DNA of 7,612 nucleotides from positions 1 through 7,612 of the forward strand of contig CAIWRE010000426.1 of the NCBI GenBank assembly GCA_903914985.1. The letters are read 5' to 3'. The DNA is from an uncultured beta proteobacterium (GTDB lineage Bacteria; Pseudomonadota; Gammaproteobacteria; Burkholderiales; Burkholderiaceae_C). Shown piece by piece: positions 1 to 6,741 of this stretch; position 1 is the first letter of the stretch, and each line of letters begins with the position of its first letter. Both the position numbers and the translations under genes were made by a program. Below the pieces are notes generated by a model, which worked only from the letters and a program-made list of their open reading frames with translations, searched no databases and was not told the DNA's origin.

Positions 1-1
1 A

Positions 2-742
2 CCGGCCACCTACGCCGACTGGAGCCGCACCTGGGCGCAAGAGACCAGCGGCAAAGAAAACGAGCTGCGCAGCCCCTACCTGGACCAGGAATTTGACACT
101 GCGCGTGAGCTCGGCGTGATTCCCGCCAACAGCACCAATCTGGGAGGCTCCTGGTCTGCGCTGTCCGAGGCGGGCGAGGCGACCAACCTCAACCTGGCCC
201 ACATGTACGGCTATGACGCCACCGATGTGATGGATCTGACCGCTGCCGAGATGCAGGGCCGCCAGGAAGCCTTGCACGCGCTGATGGCACTCAAAAAAGT
301 GGTGCCCGGTTTCGAGAACGCCAAGCTGCGCAACTTTGGCATGACGCTGGGCGTGCGCGATTCGCGCAAGATCATTGGACGCTACAACCTGACCAGCGAA
401 GATGTGCGCAACCAGGCCAAGTTTGAGGATTCGATAGGCATCTTTCCGGAGTTCATCGATGGCTACAACGTATTGATTCTGCCGACCACCGGGCGCTACT
501 TTGAGGTGCCTTACGGCTGCATGGTGCCGCTGGAGGTGAACAACCTGCTGGTGGCAGGGCGCTGTGTGGCGGGCGATATGGTGTCCCACGCAGCCATGCG
601 CAATATGATGGCCTGCACCGTAACGGGCCAAGGCGCTGGTGCGGCGGCCGCGGTGTCAGTGCAGCAGGGCGTGTCCACCGCCGAGGTGAGCCTTGCCGCG
701 GTGCAAGCCGAGTTGCAAAAGCAGGGCGTGCGTCTGCACTGA
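2..742 (+). CDS. FAD-dependent oxidoreductase, C-terminal part (5' end outside window)
   Basis: The reading frame is open from base 2 to a TGA at 740-742 and gives 246 residues with no start, so the gene is cut by the window edge. A GTG at 116 is internal: coding continues upstream of it in the same style (Tyr-, Trp- and Arg-containing residues such as YADWSRTW). The sequence resembles the C-terminal half of the FAD_oxidored type of flavoprotein. Visible marks are a GVRDSRKIIGRY stretch (fragment residues about 117-128), a segment reading VPYGCMVPLEVNNLLVAGRC (about 169-188) typical of the last strand before the FAD-contacting loop, and a GQGAGAAAA helix start (about 209-217) expected to pack on the cofactor. 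The N-terminal dinucleotide-binding GxGxxG would lie upstream and is not seen. Substrate is unknown. It converges on the helicase gene, with 12 bp between the two stops. The family call is fairly secure; the reaction is not. Confidence 0.85.
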   Translation, partial: PATYADWSRTWAQETSGKENELRSPYLDQEFDTARELGVIPANSTNLGGSWSALSEAGEATNLNLAHMYGYDATDVMDLTAAEMQGRQEALHALMALKKVVPGFENAKLRNFGMTLGVRDSRKIIGRYNLTSEDVRNQAKFEDSIGIFPEFIDGYNVLILPTTGRYFEVPYGCMVPLEVNNLLVAGRCVAGDMVSHAAMRNMMACTVTGQGAGAAAAVSVQQGVSTAEVSLAAVQAELQKQGVRLH

Positions 743-754
743 GGACAACGTGCC

Positions 755-2446
755 TTAAATGGCAGCCGCGTTGCGGAGTGCCTTGGCGAATGCCGAGGTG
801 CCACTCACGCCAATCACCAGTGCCTGCGTCGCGCGGTCGGTCGCGATTTGGAGCATGCGCGCAGCATCCTTCTCGTCATGATCGGGGCTCGGCCAATGGC
901 CGACGCCGGGAATCGCCACAAGCTCAAATTCCAAACCCTTGCTTGCTGCGATGGTCATCACCTGGATGCTGTCGGCACCCGGCTGGTAATCACCGGGCTT
1001 TCTGCGCACCTTGTAGGGCAGCTTGAGCGTTGCCAGCGTATGCGCGCAGAGGTTCAGGCTGGCAGCGTCAGCGCACAGCATGGCCATGTTGCCCCAGGTT
1101 TGGCCTTGCTGCTGGGCCTGGTGCAGGTGGTGCGCAATAGCAAAAGCCTCATCGCGCAAAGTGCCTTCGTCGATCAGAACAGGCGCACCTGCATCGCGGT
1201 AAGCTTTAGGCAGGACCATGGGTTCGTCGTGCGCAGGAATGCCCAGGGCCTGGAGTTGCTCTTCAGTTGGCGTGGCCTGGCTGGTGTCAAAGGCAATGAG
1301 CAAGCGCTGTGTGGCGGGGTCCACCATCTGACCCACCAGTTTCAGCCATTCGGGAGCGAAGTCGTGGCCCTCGTCAATCAACACAGCTTGGTATTGGCCT
1401 TTTGGAATGCGGCGGCGCTCCACGGCTTGCAGCACACGTTGGACCAGGTTGCTTGGCGTGGCCTCTCCAGGCAGGGGCAAGGGCAGGCCGTAGGTGCTCA
1501 GCTGGCGGTAACACCAGTTGTGGAAATAACGTACCTGCACTTTGCTGGCCAGGCCGTTGGCCTCGACATCGGCGCGCAAGGTCACGCTCAGCGGCTCGCT
1601 CATGCACAGTACCAGAATGGGTTTGCTGCTGGCGGCGCTGGCGCGCGCCAGTTGTTGGGCACGGTAGGCCAGCAGGGTGGTTTTGCCCGAACCCGCCACA
1701 CCCATCAGGAGTTGCGGCCCAAGAAGCGGTGCGCGCACCACGTGCTCTTGATCAAGGTTGAGCACGGCCGCGGTATCGGGAGGCGCCGCTTGCGGGTCGC
1801 GCAATGCAAACAGCGCCCCGCGCTCGGGAATCCGTACTGCCGGGAACATGTTCCAGAGTATTCTGTCTATGCGCTGTAAGCTGAGCTGGCCTTGTGCCGG
1901 AAGGCGCACCATGCCCCACAGGCACTGGGCCAGCCCGGTTGGCGATGCGTCAATCAGCTCGTCCTGGCATACCACCAGTTGCGCTTCGAGGGCCTGATCC
2001 AGCCCCGCGCTATTGAACTGCTGGCGCGTGATGCCGGTAAGCACCACGCCATGGCCCATCGCAAGATCGAGCGGACCCGGACCGTCTTCGCCGGTGCACA
2101 ACAGGCTGGCATCGCGCTCCAGTGCCGATGCAATTTGAATGCTGCAGTGCCGCGCCTGGGCCAAGGGGTTGATGTGCAGCGTGGAGACCTCGCCGGTGCT
2201 CAGCACAAAGGCTTGCGGTGTGGCCCGCTCGATCTCATCCGTCTTCCAATCCCGTGTCTCCAGCAGCAGCAGCCCGCGCTGGGGCGACAGCACAACAAAG
2301 CCGGCCTGCGTCTGTTTGGGGCCCACGGCGGCGCGGTGCCATACCCGATCCTGATCGCCCAATGCAAGCACAAGGCGCTCGGCCAGCAGCCTATCGCCCG
2401 CGTTGTCAAAGGTGCATCGGTGGATGCTGGGAATCAAGATCGCCAT
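755..2446 (-). CDS. NERD-domain protein with UvrD/Rep-like superfamily 1 helicase core
   Basis: 563 residues, probably cytosolic. Residues about 8-125 resemble the NERD (nuclease-related) domain: GPKQT at 42-46, then a hydrophobic strand, GLLLLETRDWK at 58-68. Residues about 230-550 are an ATP-dependent SF1 helicase core: a Q-motif-like LDQEHVVRAP (231-240), Walker A GVAGSGKTT (249-257), an FHNWC motif (308-312), Walker B VLIDEGHDF (355-363), a YR pair at 416-417 where relatives have YRNT, a motif V region TIAASKGLEF (498-507), and a motif VI region IATDRAT (534-540). Proteins of this build are presumed to act on DNA or RNA, but their cellular role is largely unknown. Two NERD catalytic positions look replaced (Gly49, Arg65), and a segment after YR seems missing, so nuclease activity is doubtful. 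The gene lies 15 bp after the TPP-enzyme stop and is probably co-transcribed with it. The ATG is chosen because MAILIPS fits the family start; an AAAGG lies only 2 bases upstream, which is too close for a good ribosome site, so a start a few codons later (TTG at codon 4) is possible. Confidence 0.85.
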   Translation of the reverse strand: MAILIPSIHRCTFDNAGDRLLAERLVLALGDQDRVWHRAAVGPKQTQAGFVVLSPQRGLLLLETRDWKTDEIERATPQAFVLSTGEVSTLHINPLAQARHCSIQIASALERDASLLCTGEDGPGPLDLAMGHGVVLTGITRQQFNSAGLDQALEAQLVVCQDELIDASPTGLAQCLWGMVRLPAQGQLSLQRIDRILWNMFPAVRIPERGALFALRDPQAAPPDTAAVLNLDQEHVVRAPLLGPQLLMGVAGSGKTTLLAYRAQQLARASAASSKPILVLCMSEPLSVTLRADVEANGLASKVQVRYFHNWCYRQLSTYGLPLPLPGEATPSNLVQRVLQAVERRRIPKGQYQAVLIDEGHDFAPEWLKLVGQMVDPATQRLLIAFDTSQATPTEEQLQALGIPAHDEPMVLPKAYRDAGAPVLIDEGTLRDEAFAIAHHLHQAQQQGQTWGNMAMLCADAASLNLCAHTLATLKLPYKVRRKPGDYQPGADSIQVMTIAASKGLEFELVAIPGVGHWPSPDHDEKDAARMLQIATDRATQALVIGVSGTSAFAKALRNAAAI

Positions 2447-2461
2447 AGCCTTTGCCGTGCT

Positions 2462-4177
2462 TCATTGCCCCTGCGCGAGTGCACGCGTGCGGATGCCGCT
2501 GAGGGTCGCCCCTGCGCTCACTTGTTCGGGGTCAGTGCGCAGGTGGATAAGGGTAGGGCGGTCTGCCTGGAAGCCCTGCAGCACCGCCGCGACCAGGCCC
2601 CCGGCCGTGTCCACCCGCAGGCCATGGGCACCAAAGGCTTGCGCCAAGGCCGCGAAATCGGGGTTGTGCAGCGCCGTGCCATAAACGTGCTGAGGAAAGT
2701 GCTTTTCCTGGTGCATGCGGATGGTCCCGTACATCTGGTTGTCAAACACCACCACCACGATGGGCAGGCGCAAGTGCACGGCGGTGGCCATTTCGTGCGA
2801 ACTCATCATGAAGCAGCCGTCCCCGGCCAGGCACAGCACATCCCGCGCGGGGTGGGCCAGCTTGGCGGCTATCGCAGCAGGCAGGCCGTAACCCATGGCG
2901 CCGCTGGTGGGGGCGAGTTGGCTGCCAAAGCGGCGGTAGCGAAAGTACTTGTGGGCCCAGGTGGTGTAGTTGCCTGCGCCATTGGTAATGACCACGTCCG
3001 ATGGCAACTGCGCGCGCAGCAGGCCCCAGGACTGCACGAGGTCAATCGCCGTGCCTTGGGCCGCAGGAAAAACAGGCGCAGCAATGGCGGTAAAGCGTTC
3101 GAAGCCCTGGCGCAGCGCTTGCACTTGCGGCTGCAGGCGTTGGCGCAGCGCCGGGTCCACCGGCATCGCGGCCAAGGCTTGTGCCAGTTCGGGCATGGTG
3201 GCGAGAAGTGCCAAGTCAGGGCGGTACAGGTGGCCCAGGTCGGCCGGCTCGGGCAGGGCGTGCACCAGCTTCTGCTGCGGCTGGGGAATGTCAATCAGTG
3301 TGTAACCGGCGCTGGGCACCTCGCCCATGCGGGCGCCCACCAGCAGCAAGAGGTCGGCCTCCTTGACGGCCCGGTGCAGGCCGGCGTCAGCGCCCAGCCC
3401 GAGCACACCCACGTAATGAGGGTCGTCGTTGTCGATCAAGTCCTGGCGTCGGAAGGAGCAGGCCACGGGCAGGCCTGTTGCGTGGACAAAGCGGCGCATG
3501 TCGTCTACTGCCTGGGCTGTCCAACCACTTCCGCCCAGAACCAGCAAGGGACGATGAGCGGCCGTCAGCATGTCGTGCAGTTGCGACAGCGCCGCCGCGC
3601 CGGGTACGGCATGCAGCGGCTGTGCGGGCCGAAGCGCGATGGCCGGCTGAGTCACCCGGGCGCTCAGTACATCCTCCGGCAGCGCGAGTACCACCGGGCC
3701 GCGCCGCCCGGCCATCGCCACGTGAAAGGCGTGGCTCACCATTTCTCCCATCCTCTCGCCGTCCTCAATCTGCGCGACCCATTTGCTGACCGGGGCGAAC
3801 ATCTGGCGGTAGTCCACTTCCTGGAACGCCGCACGCTCCATAAACCCGCGACCCACCTGCCCGATGAACAAAATAACCGGCGTGGCATCCTGGTGCGCGG
3901 TATGCAGCCCAATGGCGGCTTGGCTGGCGCCGGGTGCCCGGGTGACAAAACAAATGCCCGGACGGCCTGTGGCTTTGGCGTGGGCCTCAGCCATGAACAT
4001 GGCAGAGCCCTCATGGCGGCACACCACCAGTTGGATGGCGTCGCGGTGGACATACAAGGCGTCGATAGCCGCTAAGAAGCTCTCACCGGGAACGCAAAAC
4101 ACGGTGGTGACGCCCTGTGCCAGCAAGGTGTCTATCAGCAAACTCGCGCCGGTGGATGTCGGGGTGCTAAGCGTCAA
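2462..4177 (-). CDS. Thiamine pyrophosphate-binding enzyme, acetolactate-synthase-like
   Basis: 571 residues, a normal length for the family, with the three-domain plan of TPP-dependent decarboxylases and synthases. The N-terminal pyrimidine-binding domain (about 10-175) has VFCVPGESFL (26-35) and the cofactor-activating glutamate Glu56 in CRHEGSAMFMAEA. A central domain spans about 195-325. The C-terminal pyrophosphate domain (about 385-550) has the metal/diphosphate motif GDG at 452-454 with the paired Asn480 in FDNQMYGTIRMHQ. It belongs to a group usually annotated only as TPP-binding protein or acetolactate synthase-like. The substrate is unknown, and I see no reason to call it the biosynthetic IlvB/IlvG: no small regulatory subunit gene is next to it. 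The start is a TTG at 4175-4177, supported by a GGAG (minus strand, 4185-4188) seven bases upstream and by the absence of an in-frame ATG before Met60. It is divergent from the Bug-eutBC cluster and lies upstream of the helicase gene, probably in one operon. Confidence 0.9.
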   Translation of the reverse strand: MTLSTPTSTGASLLIDTLLAQGVTTVFCVPGESFLAAIDALYVHRDAIQLVVCRHEGSAMFMAEAHAKATGRPGICFVTRAPGASQAAIGLHTAHQDATPVILFIGQVGRGFMERAAFQEVDYRQMFAPVSKWVAQIEDGERMGEMVSHAFHVAMAGRRGPVVLALPEDVLSARVTQPAIALRPAQPLHAVPGAAALSQLHDMLTAAHRPLLVLGGSGWTAQAVDDMRRFVHATGLPVACSFRRQDLIDNDDPHYVGVLGLGADAGLHRAVKEADLLLLVGARMGEVPSAGYTLIDIPQPQQKLVHALPEPADLGHLYRPDLALLATMPELAQALAAMPVDPALRQRLQPQVQALRQGFERFTAIAAPVFPAAQGTAIDLVQSWGLLRAQLPSDVVITNGAGNYTTWAHKYFRYRRFGSQLAPTSGAMGYGLPAAIAAKLAHPARDVLCLAGDGCFMMSSHEMATAVHLRLPIVVVVFDNQMYGTIRMHQEKHFPQHVYGTALHNPDFAALAQAFGAHGLRVDTAGGLVAAVLQGFQADRPTLIHLRTDPEQVSAGATLSGIRTRALAQGQ

Positions 4178-4184
4178 CGGGATT

Positions 4185-4188
4185 CTCC
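4185..4188 (-). promoter_or_regulatory. Ribosome binding site for the TTG start of the TPP-enzyme gene
   Basis: The minus strand reads GGAG here, seven bases before the TTG at 4177-4175. This is good spacing for a Shine-Dalgarno site and is the main reason to accept a TTG start. The site overlaps a small palindrome (TCCAaTGGA, 4186-4194), so a protein or hairpin there could affect translation; that part is inference. Confidence 0.6.
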
Positions 4189-4306
4189 AATGGATGGACA
4201 GCAGAATTTGCCACAGTGGGGTTTATACCCCCGCCGCCGGGGCGTATTGTGCTTGGCAGCGCCTTCATAATGGCGAACAGCGACCCGGTACATGCCATTT
4301 TGATGT

Positions 4307-4311
4307 CAGGA
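4307..4311 (+). promoter_or_regulatory. Ribosome binding site of the Bug-family gene
   Basis: CAGGA lies five bases before the ATG at 4317-4319, followed by a run of T. Together with the signal peptide that begins at this ATG, it fixes the start here instead of at the upstream in-frame codons. Confidence 0.6.
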
Positions 4312-4316
4312 TTTTT

Positions 4317-5327
4317 ATGTCTTACCCCTTGAATGATTCACGCCGCGCGTTATTGGCAACGGTTGCCGGTGGTTTGCTAAGTTCGATGCCATGGCTCGCT
4401 TCAGCGCAATCGACTTGGCCCCTCAAGCCCGTGAAAATCGTTGTGCCGTTTGCACCTGGTGGTACCACCGACATCCTGGCGCGTGCGCTTGCGCCAGAGC
4501 TGAGCCGTGTGTTTGGCCAGTCATTTTTGGTGGAAAACCGTTCCGGTTCCGGAGGCAATATCGGTGCCGAGCAGGTGGCCAAATCCGCGCCTGACGGCTA
4601 CACCTTTTTGATGGGCACGGTGGGCACGCATGGCATTAACAAGTCCTTATTTGCCAAGTTGCCTTACGACCCGCAAAAAGACTTTGCTCCTGTCACGCTG
4701 GTGGCGGGCGTGCCCAACGTCATGGTAATGAACACCGAGCGTGCCAAAGCGCTGGGCATTACTTCGGTGCCTGACTTCATCCGCTATGCGCGCAGCCATC
4801 CTGGCACCCTGAACATGGCATCGAGCGGCAGTGGCACCTCCATCCATCTCGCGGGCGAGTTGTTTAAAGCCTCGACAGGTATCTTCATGACGCACATCCC
4901 CTATGGTGGATCTGCACCGGCGCTGCTAGGTCTGCTGTCGGGCCAGGTGGATGTGATGTTCGACAACCTGCCTTCAGCGATGGGGTTTATCAAAGCAGGC
5001 AAACTCAAAGCCTTTGCCGTGACCAGCGCCCAACGCTCTGGCGCACTGCCCGATGTGCCCACCATCGCGGAAGCTGCGCCACTTAAAGGATTCGAAGCCA
5101 CCAGTTGGTTTGGCCTGTTGGCCCCTGCTGGAACTCCTGCGGCCATCGTCAACCGGCTGCAGCAGGAGTGCGCCAAGGCCTTAAGTTCGCCAGACATCAA
5201 AGAAAAGTTGCTGGCCCAGGGCGCCGTTCCCAGCGGCAACACGCCACAGGAATTTGCCGCCCTGATTGATGCGGAAATCAAGAAATGGGCGGTCGTGGTC
5301 AAGGTCTCCGGCGCCAGCGCGGACTGA
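4317..5327 (+). CDS. Bug/TctC-family periplasmic solute-binding protein
   Basis: 336 residues, typical for the Bug (tripartite tricarboxylate receptor) family of extracytoplasmic binding proteins. The N-terminus is a signal peptide: SRRALL at 8-13 looks Tat-like, then a hydrophobic stretch, then LASA before a likely cut between Ala30 and Gln31. The mature protein begins QSTWPLKPVKIVVPFAPGG (31-49), with the family's PGG loop and Asp52. Further family marks are VENRSGSGGNIGAE, APDGYTFLMG, YDPQKDFAPVTL, HIPYGGSAPALLGLLSGQVDVMFDN, LPDVPTIAEA and FGLLAPAGTP. Known members bind small carboxylates, amino acids or nicotinate-like compounds; the ligand here cannot be read from sequence. No TctA/TctB membrane partners are in the window, so it appears to be an orphan receptor, as is common in Burkholderiales. 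Its TGA is followed after one base by the GTG start of eutB, which strongly suggests one operon and a link to ethanolamine use or sensing. Confidence 0.93.
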   Translation: MSYPLNDSRRALLATVAGGLLSSMPWLASAQSTWPLKPVKIVVPFAPGGTTDILARALAPELSRVFGQSFLVENRSGSGGNIGAEQVAKSAPDGYTFLMGTVGTHGINKSLFAKLPYDPQKDFAPVTLVAGVPNVMVMNTERAKALGITSVPDFIRYARSHPGTLNMASSGSGTSIHLAGELFKASTGIFMTHIPYGGSAPALLGLLSGQVDVMFDNLPSAMGFIKAGKLKAFAVTSAQRSGALPDVPTIAEAAPLKGFEATSWFGLLAPAGTPAAIVNRLQQECAKALSSPDIKEKLLAQGAVPSGNTPQEFAALIDAEIKKWAVVVKVSGASAD

Positions 5328-5328
5328 A

Positions 5329-6741
5329 GTGGCTTACGCCCACTCCATTGGTAGCGTTCGCTACCAGTTTGCCGATCTGCGCACTTTGTTGGCGCGTGCC
5401 AGTCCGGCACGATCGGGCGACGAACTCAGTGGGGTCATCGCCGGTTCCATGCAGGAACGCGTGGCGGCACAAATGGCGCTGGCGGATGTGCCACTCGCAA
5501 CCTTTTTGAACGAATGTGTCGTGCCCTACGAGGACGACGAAGTTACCCGCCTGATCCTGGACACCCATGATGCCAAGGCGTTTGCGCCGGTAGCCCATTT
5601 CACAACGGGGGACTTTCGCAACTGGTTACTGGGCGACGGGGCGGATGCCACCGCATTGACTGCACTGGCGCCCGGGCTCACGCCGGAAATGGTGGCTGCA
5701 GTGAGCAAAATATGCCGATTGCAGGATCTGGTGTTGATTGCACGCAAGTGCGGGGTTGCGACCCGGTTTCGGGGAACGATCGGCCTGCCGGGGCGACTGT
5801 CCACCCGGCTACAGCCCAACCACCCCACCGATGACGCGCTTGGTATCGCTGCGGGTTTGCTGGACGGTTTGCTGCATGGCTCAGGAGATGCTGTCATTGG
5901 CATCAACCCGGCCACAGACCAAGTGGCGCAGGTGATCAGGCTGTTGCACATGCTGGACGACGTGATCTCCGGTTATGGCATTCCCACGCAATCCTGCGTC
6001 CTGACCCATGTCACCAACACCCTGCGCGCCATCGAGCGTGGCGCGCCCGTGGATCTCGTATTTCAATCGATCGGAGGCACGGAAGGCACCAACCGCAGCT
6101 TCGGAATCGATCTTGCGATGCTGGCAGAGGCGCGCGAGGCGGCGCTGTCACTGCAGCGCGGCAGTGTCTTTGAAGACGGGCAGCGAGGTGAGCATGTGAT
6201 GTATTTCGAGACGGGGCAGGGAAGCGCACTTTCCGCGGGTACGCATCGTGGCTGCGACCAGCAAACGATCGAAGCCAGGGCCTATGCGGTGGCGAGGGCG
6301 TTCAAACCGCTCTTGGTCAATACGGTGGTGGGATTTATCGGGCCCGAGTACTTGTACAACGGTAAGCAAATCCTTCGCGCAGGACTGGAAGACCACTTTT
6401 GCGGCAAGTTGCTGGGTGTGCCAATGGGCTGTGATGTCTGTTACACCAACCACGCCGAAGCAGACTCGGACGACATGGATGCGTTGCTGACGATGCTGTG
6501 CACTGCGGGTTGCAATTTCATCATGGGGGTGCCGGGCGCGGACGACATCATGCTGAACTACCAAAGTACCTCTTTTCATGATGCTCTGGTGATGCGCCAA
6601 ACCTTGGGCCTTCGACCGGCGCCGGAATTTGAATCCTGGCTGCAGCGCATGGAAATCTTTGAAAACACCACGAAGTCGCGCTTGTTGCAGAAGGTGCCCG
6701 CGCGGTTTGCAAACACCTTGAAGCAACTCGAGCGCTTCTGA
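5329..6741 (+). CDS. eutB: Ethanolamine ammonia-lyase large subunit
   Basis: 470 residues (enteric EutB is about 453). With EutC it forms the cytosolic, adenosylcobalamin-dependent lyase that converts ethanolamine to acetaldehyde and ammonia; the TIM-barrel large subunit carries the active site. Similarity to EutB runs end to end: SGDELSGV and QERVAA near the start, YEDDEVTRLI (67-76), RLQPN (160-164), GDAVIGINPATD (186-197), YFETGQGSALSAG (292-304), FIGPEYLYN (336-344), GLEDHF (352-357), MGCDVCYTNHA (366-376), DDIMLNYQ (405-412). Residues reported to bind substrate in E. coli EutB (Arg160, Gln162, Asn193, Glu287, Asp362) map to Arg160, Gln162, Asn193, Glu294 and Asp369, all present, so it should be active. 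About seven extra residues lie before YFETG. The GTG at 5329-5331 is chosen because it gives the family N-terminus (MAYAHSIGSVRYQF) and follows the Bug stop by one base; the ribosome site is weak (CGGA), which fits translational coupling. Confidence 0.97.
   Translation: MAYAHSIGSVRYQFADLRTLLARASPARSGDELSGVIAGSMQERVAAQMALADVPLATFLNECVVPYEDDEVTRLILDTHDAKAFAPVAHFTTGDFRNWLLGDGADATALTALAPGLTPEMVAAVSKICRLQDLVLIARKCGVATRFRGTIGLPGRLSTRLQPNHPTDDALGIAAGLLDGLLHGSGDAVIGINPATDQVAQVIRLLHMLDDVISGYGIPTQSCVLTHVTNTLRAIERGAPVDLVFQSIGGTEGTNRSFGIDLAMLAEAREAALSLQRGSVFEDGQRGEHVMYFETGQGSALSAGTHRGCDQQTIEARAYAVARAFKPLLVNTVVGFIGPEYLYNGKQILRAGLEDHFCGKLLGVPMGCDVCYTNHAEADSDDMDALLTMLCTAGCNFIMGVPGADDIMLNYQSTSFHDALVMRQTLGLRPAPEFESWLQRMEIFENTTKSRLLQKVPARFANTLKQLERF

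Larger units (their letters stand above)
4178..4316. promoter_or_regulatory. Divergent intergenic region with dyad symmetries (shared promoter/operator candidate)
   Basis: These 139 bases separate the start of the TPP-enzyme gene (leftward) from the start of the Bug-eutBC cluster (rightward), so both promoters should be here. Three dyads are visible: TCCAaTGGA at 4186-4194, CCACaGTGG at 4211-4219, and an imperfect 23-base inverted repeat at 4225-4247 (ATACCCCC, a GCCGCC loop, GGGG-C-GTAT with one bulged base). On the minus strand a TATAAA-like box (4222-4227) could be the -10 of the leftward promoter. On the plus strand CATAAT (4266-4271) could be a -10 for the rightward one. Neither has a convincing -35 at the right distance. 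No regulator gene is in the window. The regulatory role is inferred from position; the symmetries are seen directly. Confidence 0.45.

Noticed and set aside
743..754. A bidirectional terminator between the two converging genes
   Set aside because: Only 12 bases separate the stops and no hairpin with a T run is visible.
848..1879. A 343-codon open frame on the plus strand
   Set aside because: It lies opposite the helicase gene, whose motifs are clear, and its translation shows no recognisable fold.
1892..4075. A 727-codon open frame on the plus strand
   Set aside because: It runs antisense across two well-recognised genes (the TPP enzyme and the helicase protein) and its translation is rich in Gln, His, Arg and Ala with no domain. 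This is the usual shadow in GC-rich DNA.
3864..4316. An extended N-terminus for the Bug protein
   Set aside because: The frame is open upstream, but this part overlaps the TPP-enzyme gene and its promoter region. The signal peptide and ribosome site fix the start at 4317.
4178..4316. A cobalamin riboswitch upstream of the Bug-eutBC cluster
   Set aside because: A TTGCCACAGTGG stretch recalls part of the B12 box, but the conserved form is not matched and the 139-bp gap is short for a full cobalamin riboswitch plus promoter.
5266..5328. An extended N-terminus for EutB
   Set aside because: This part overlaps the end of the Bug gene and has no similarity to EutB; the family sequence begins at the GTG at 5329.
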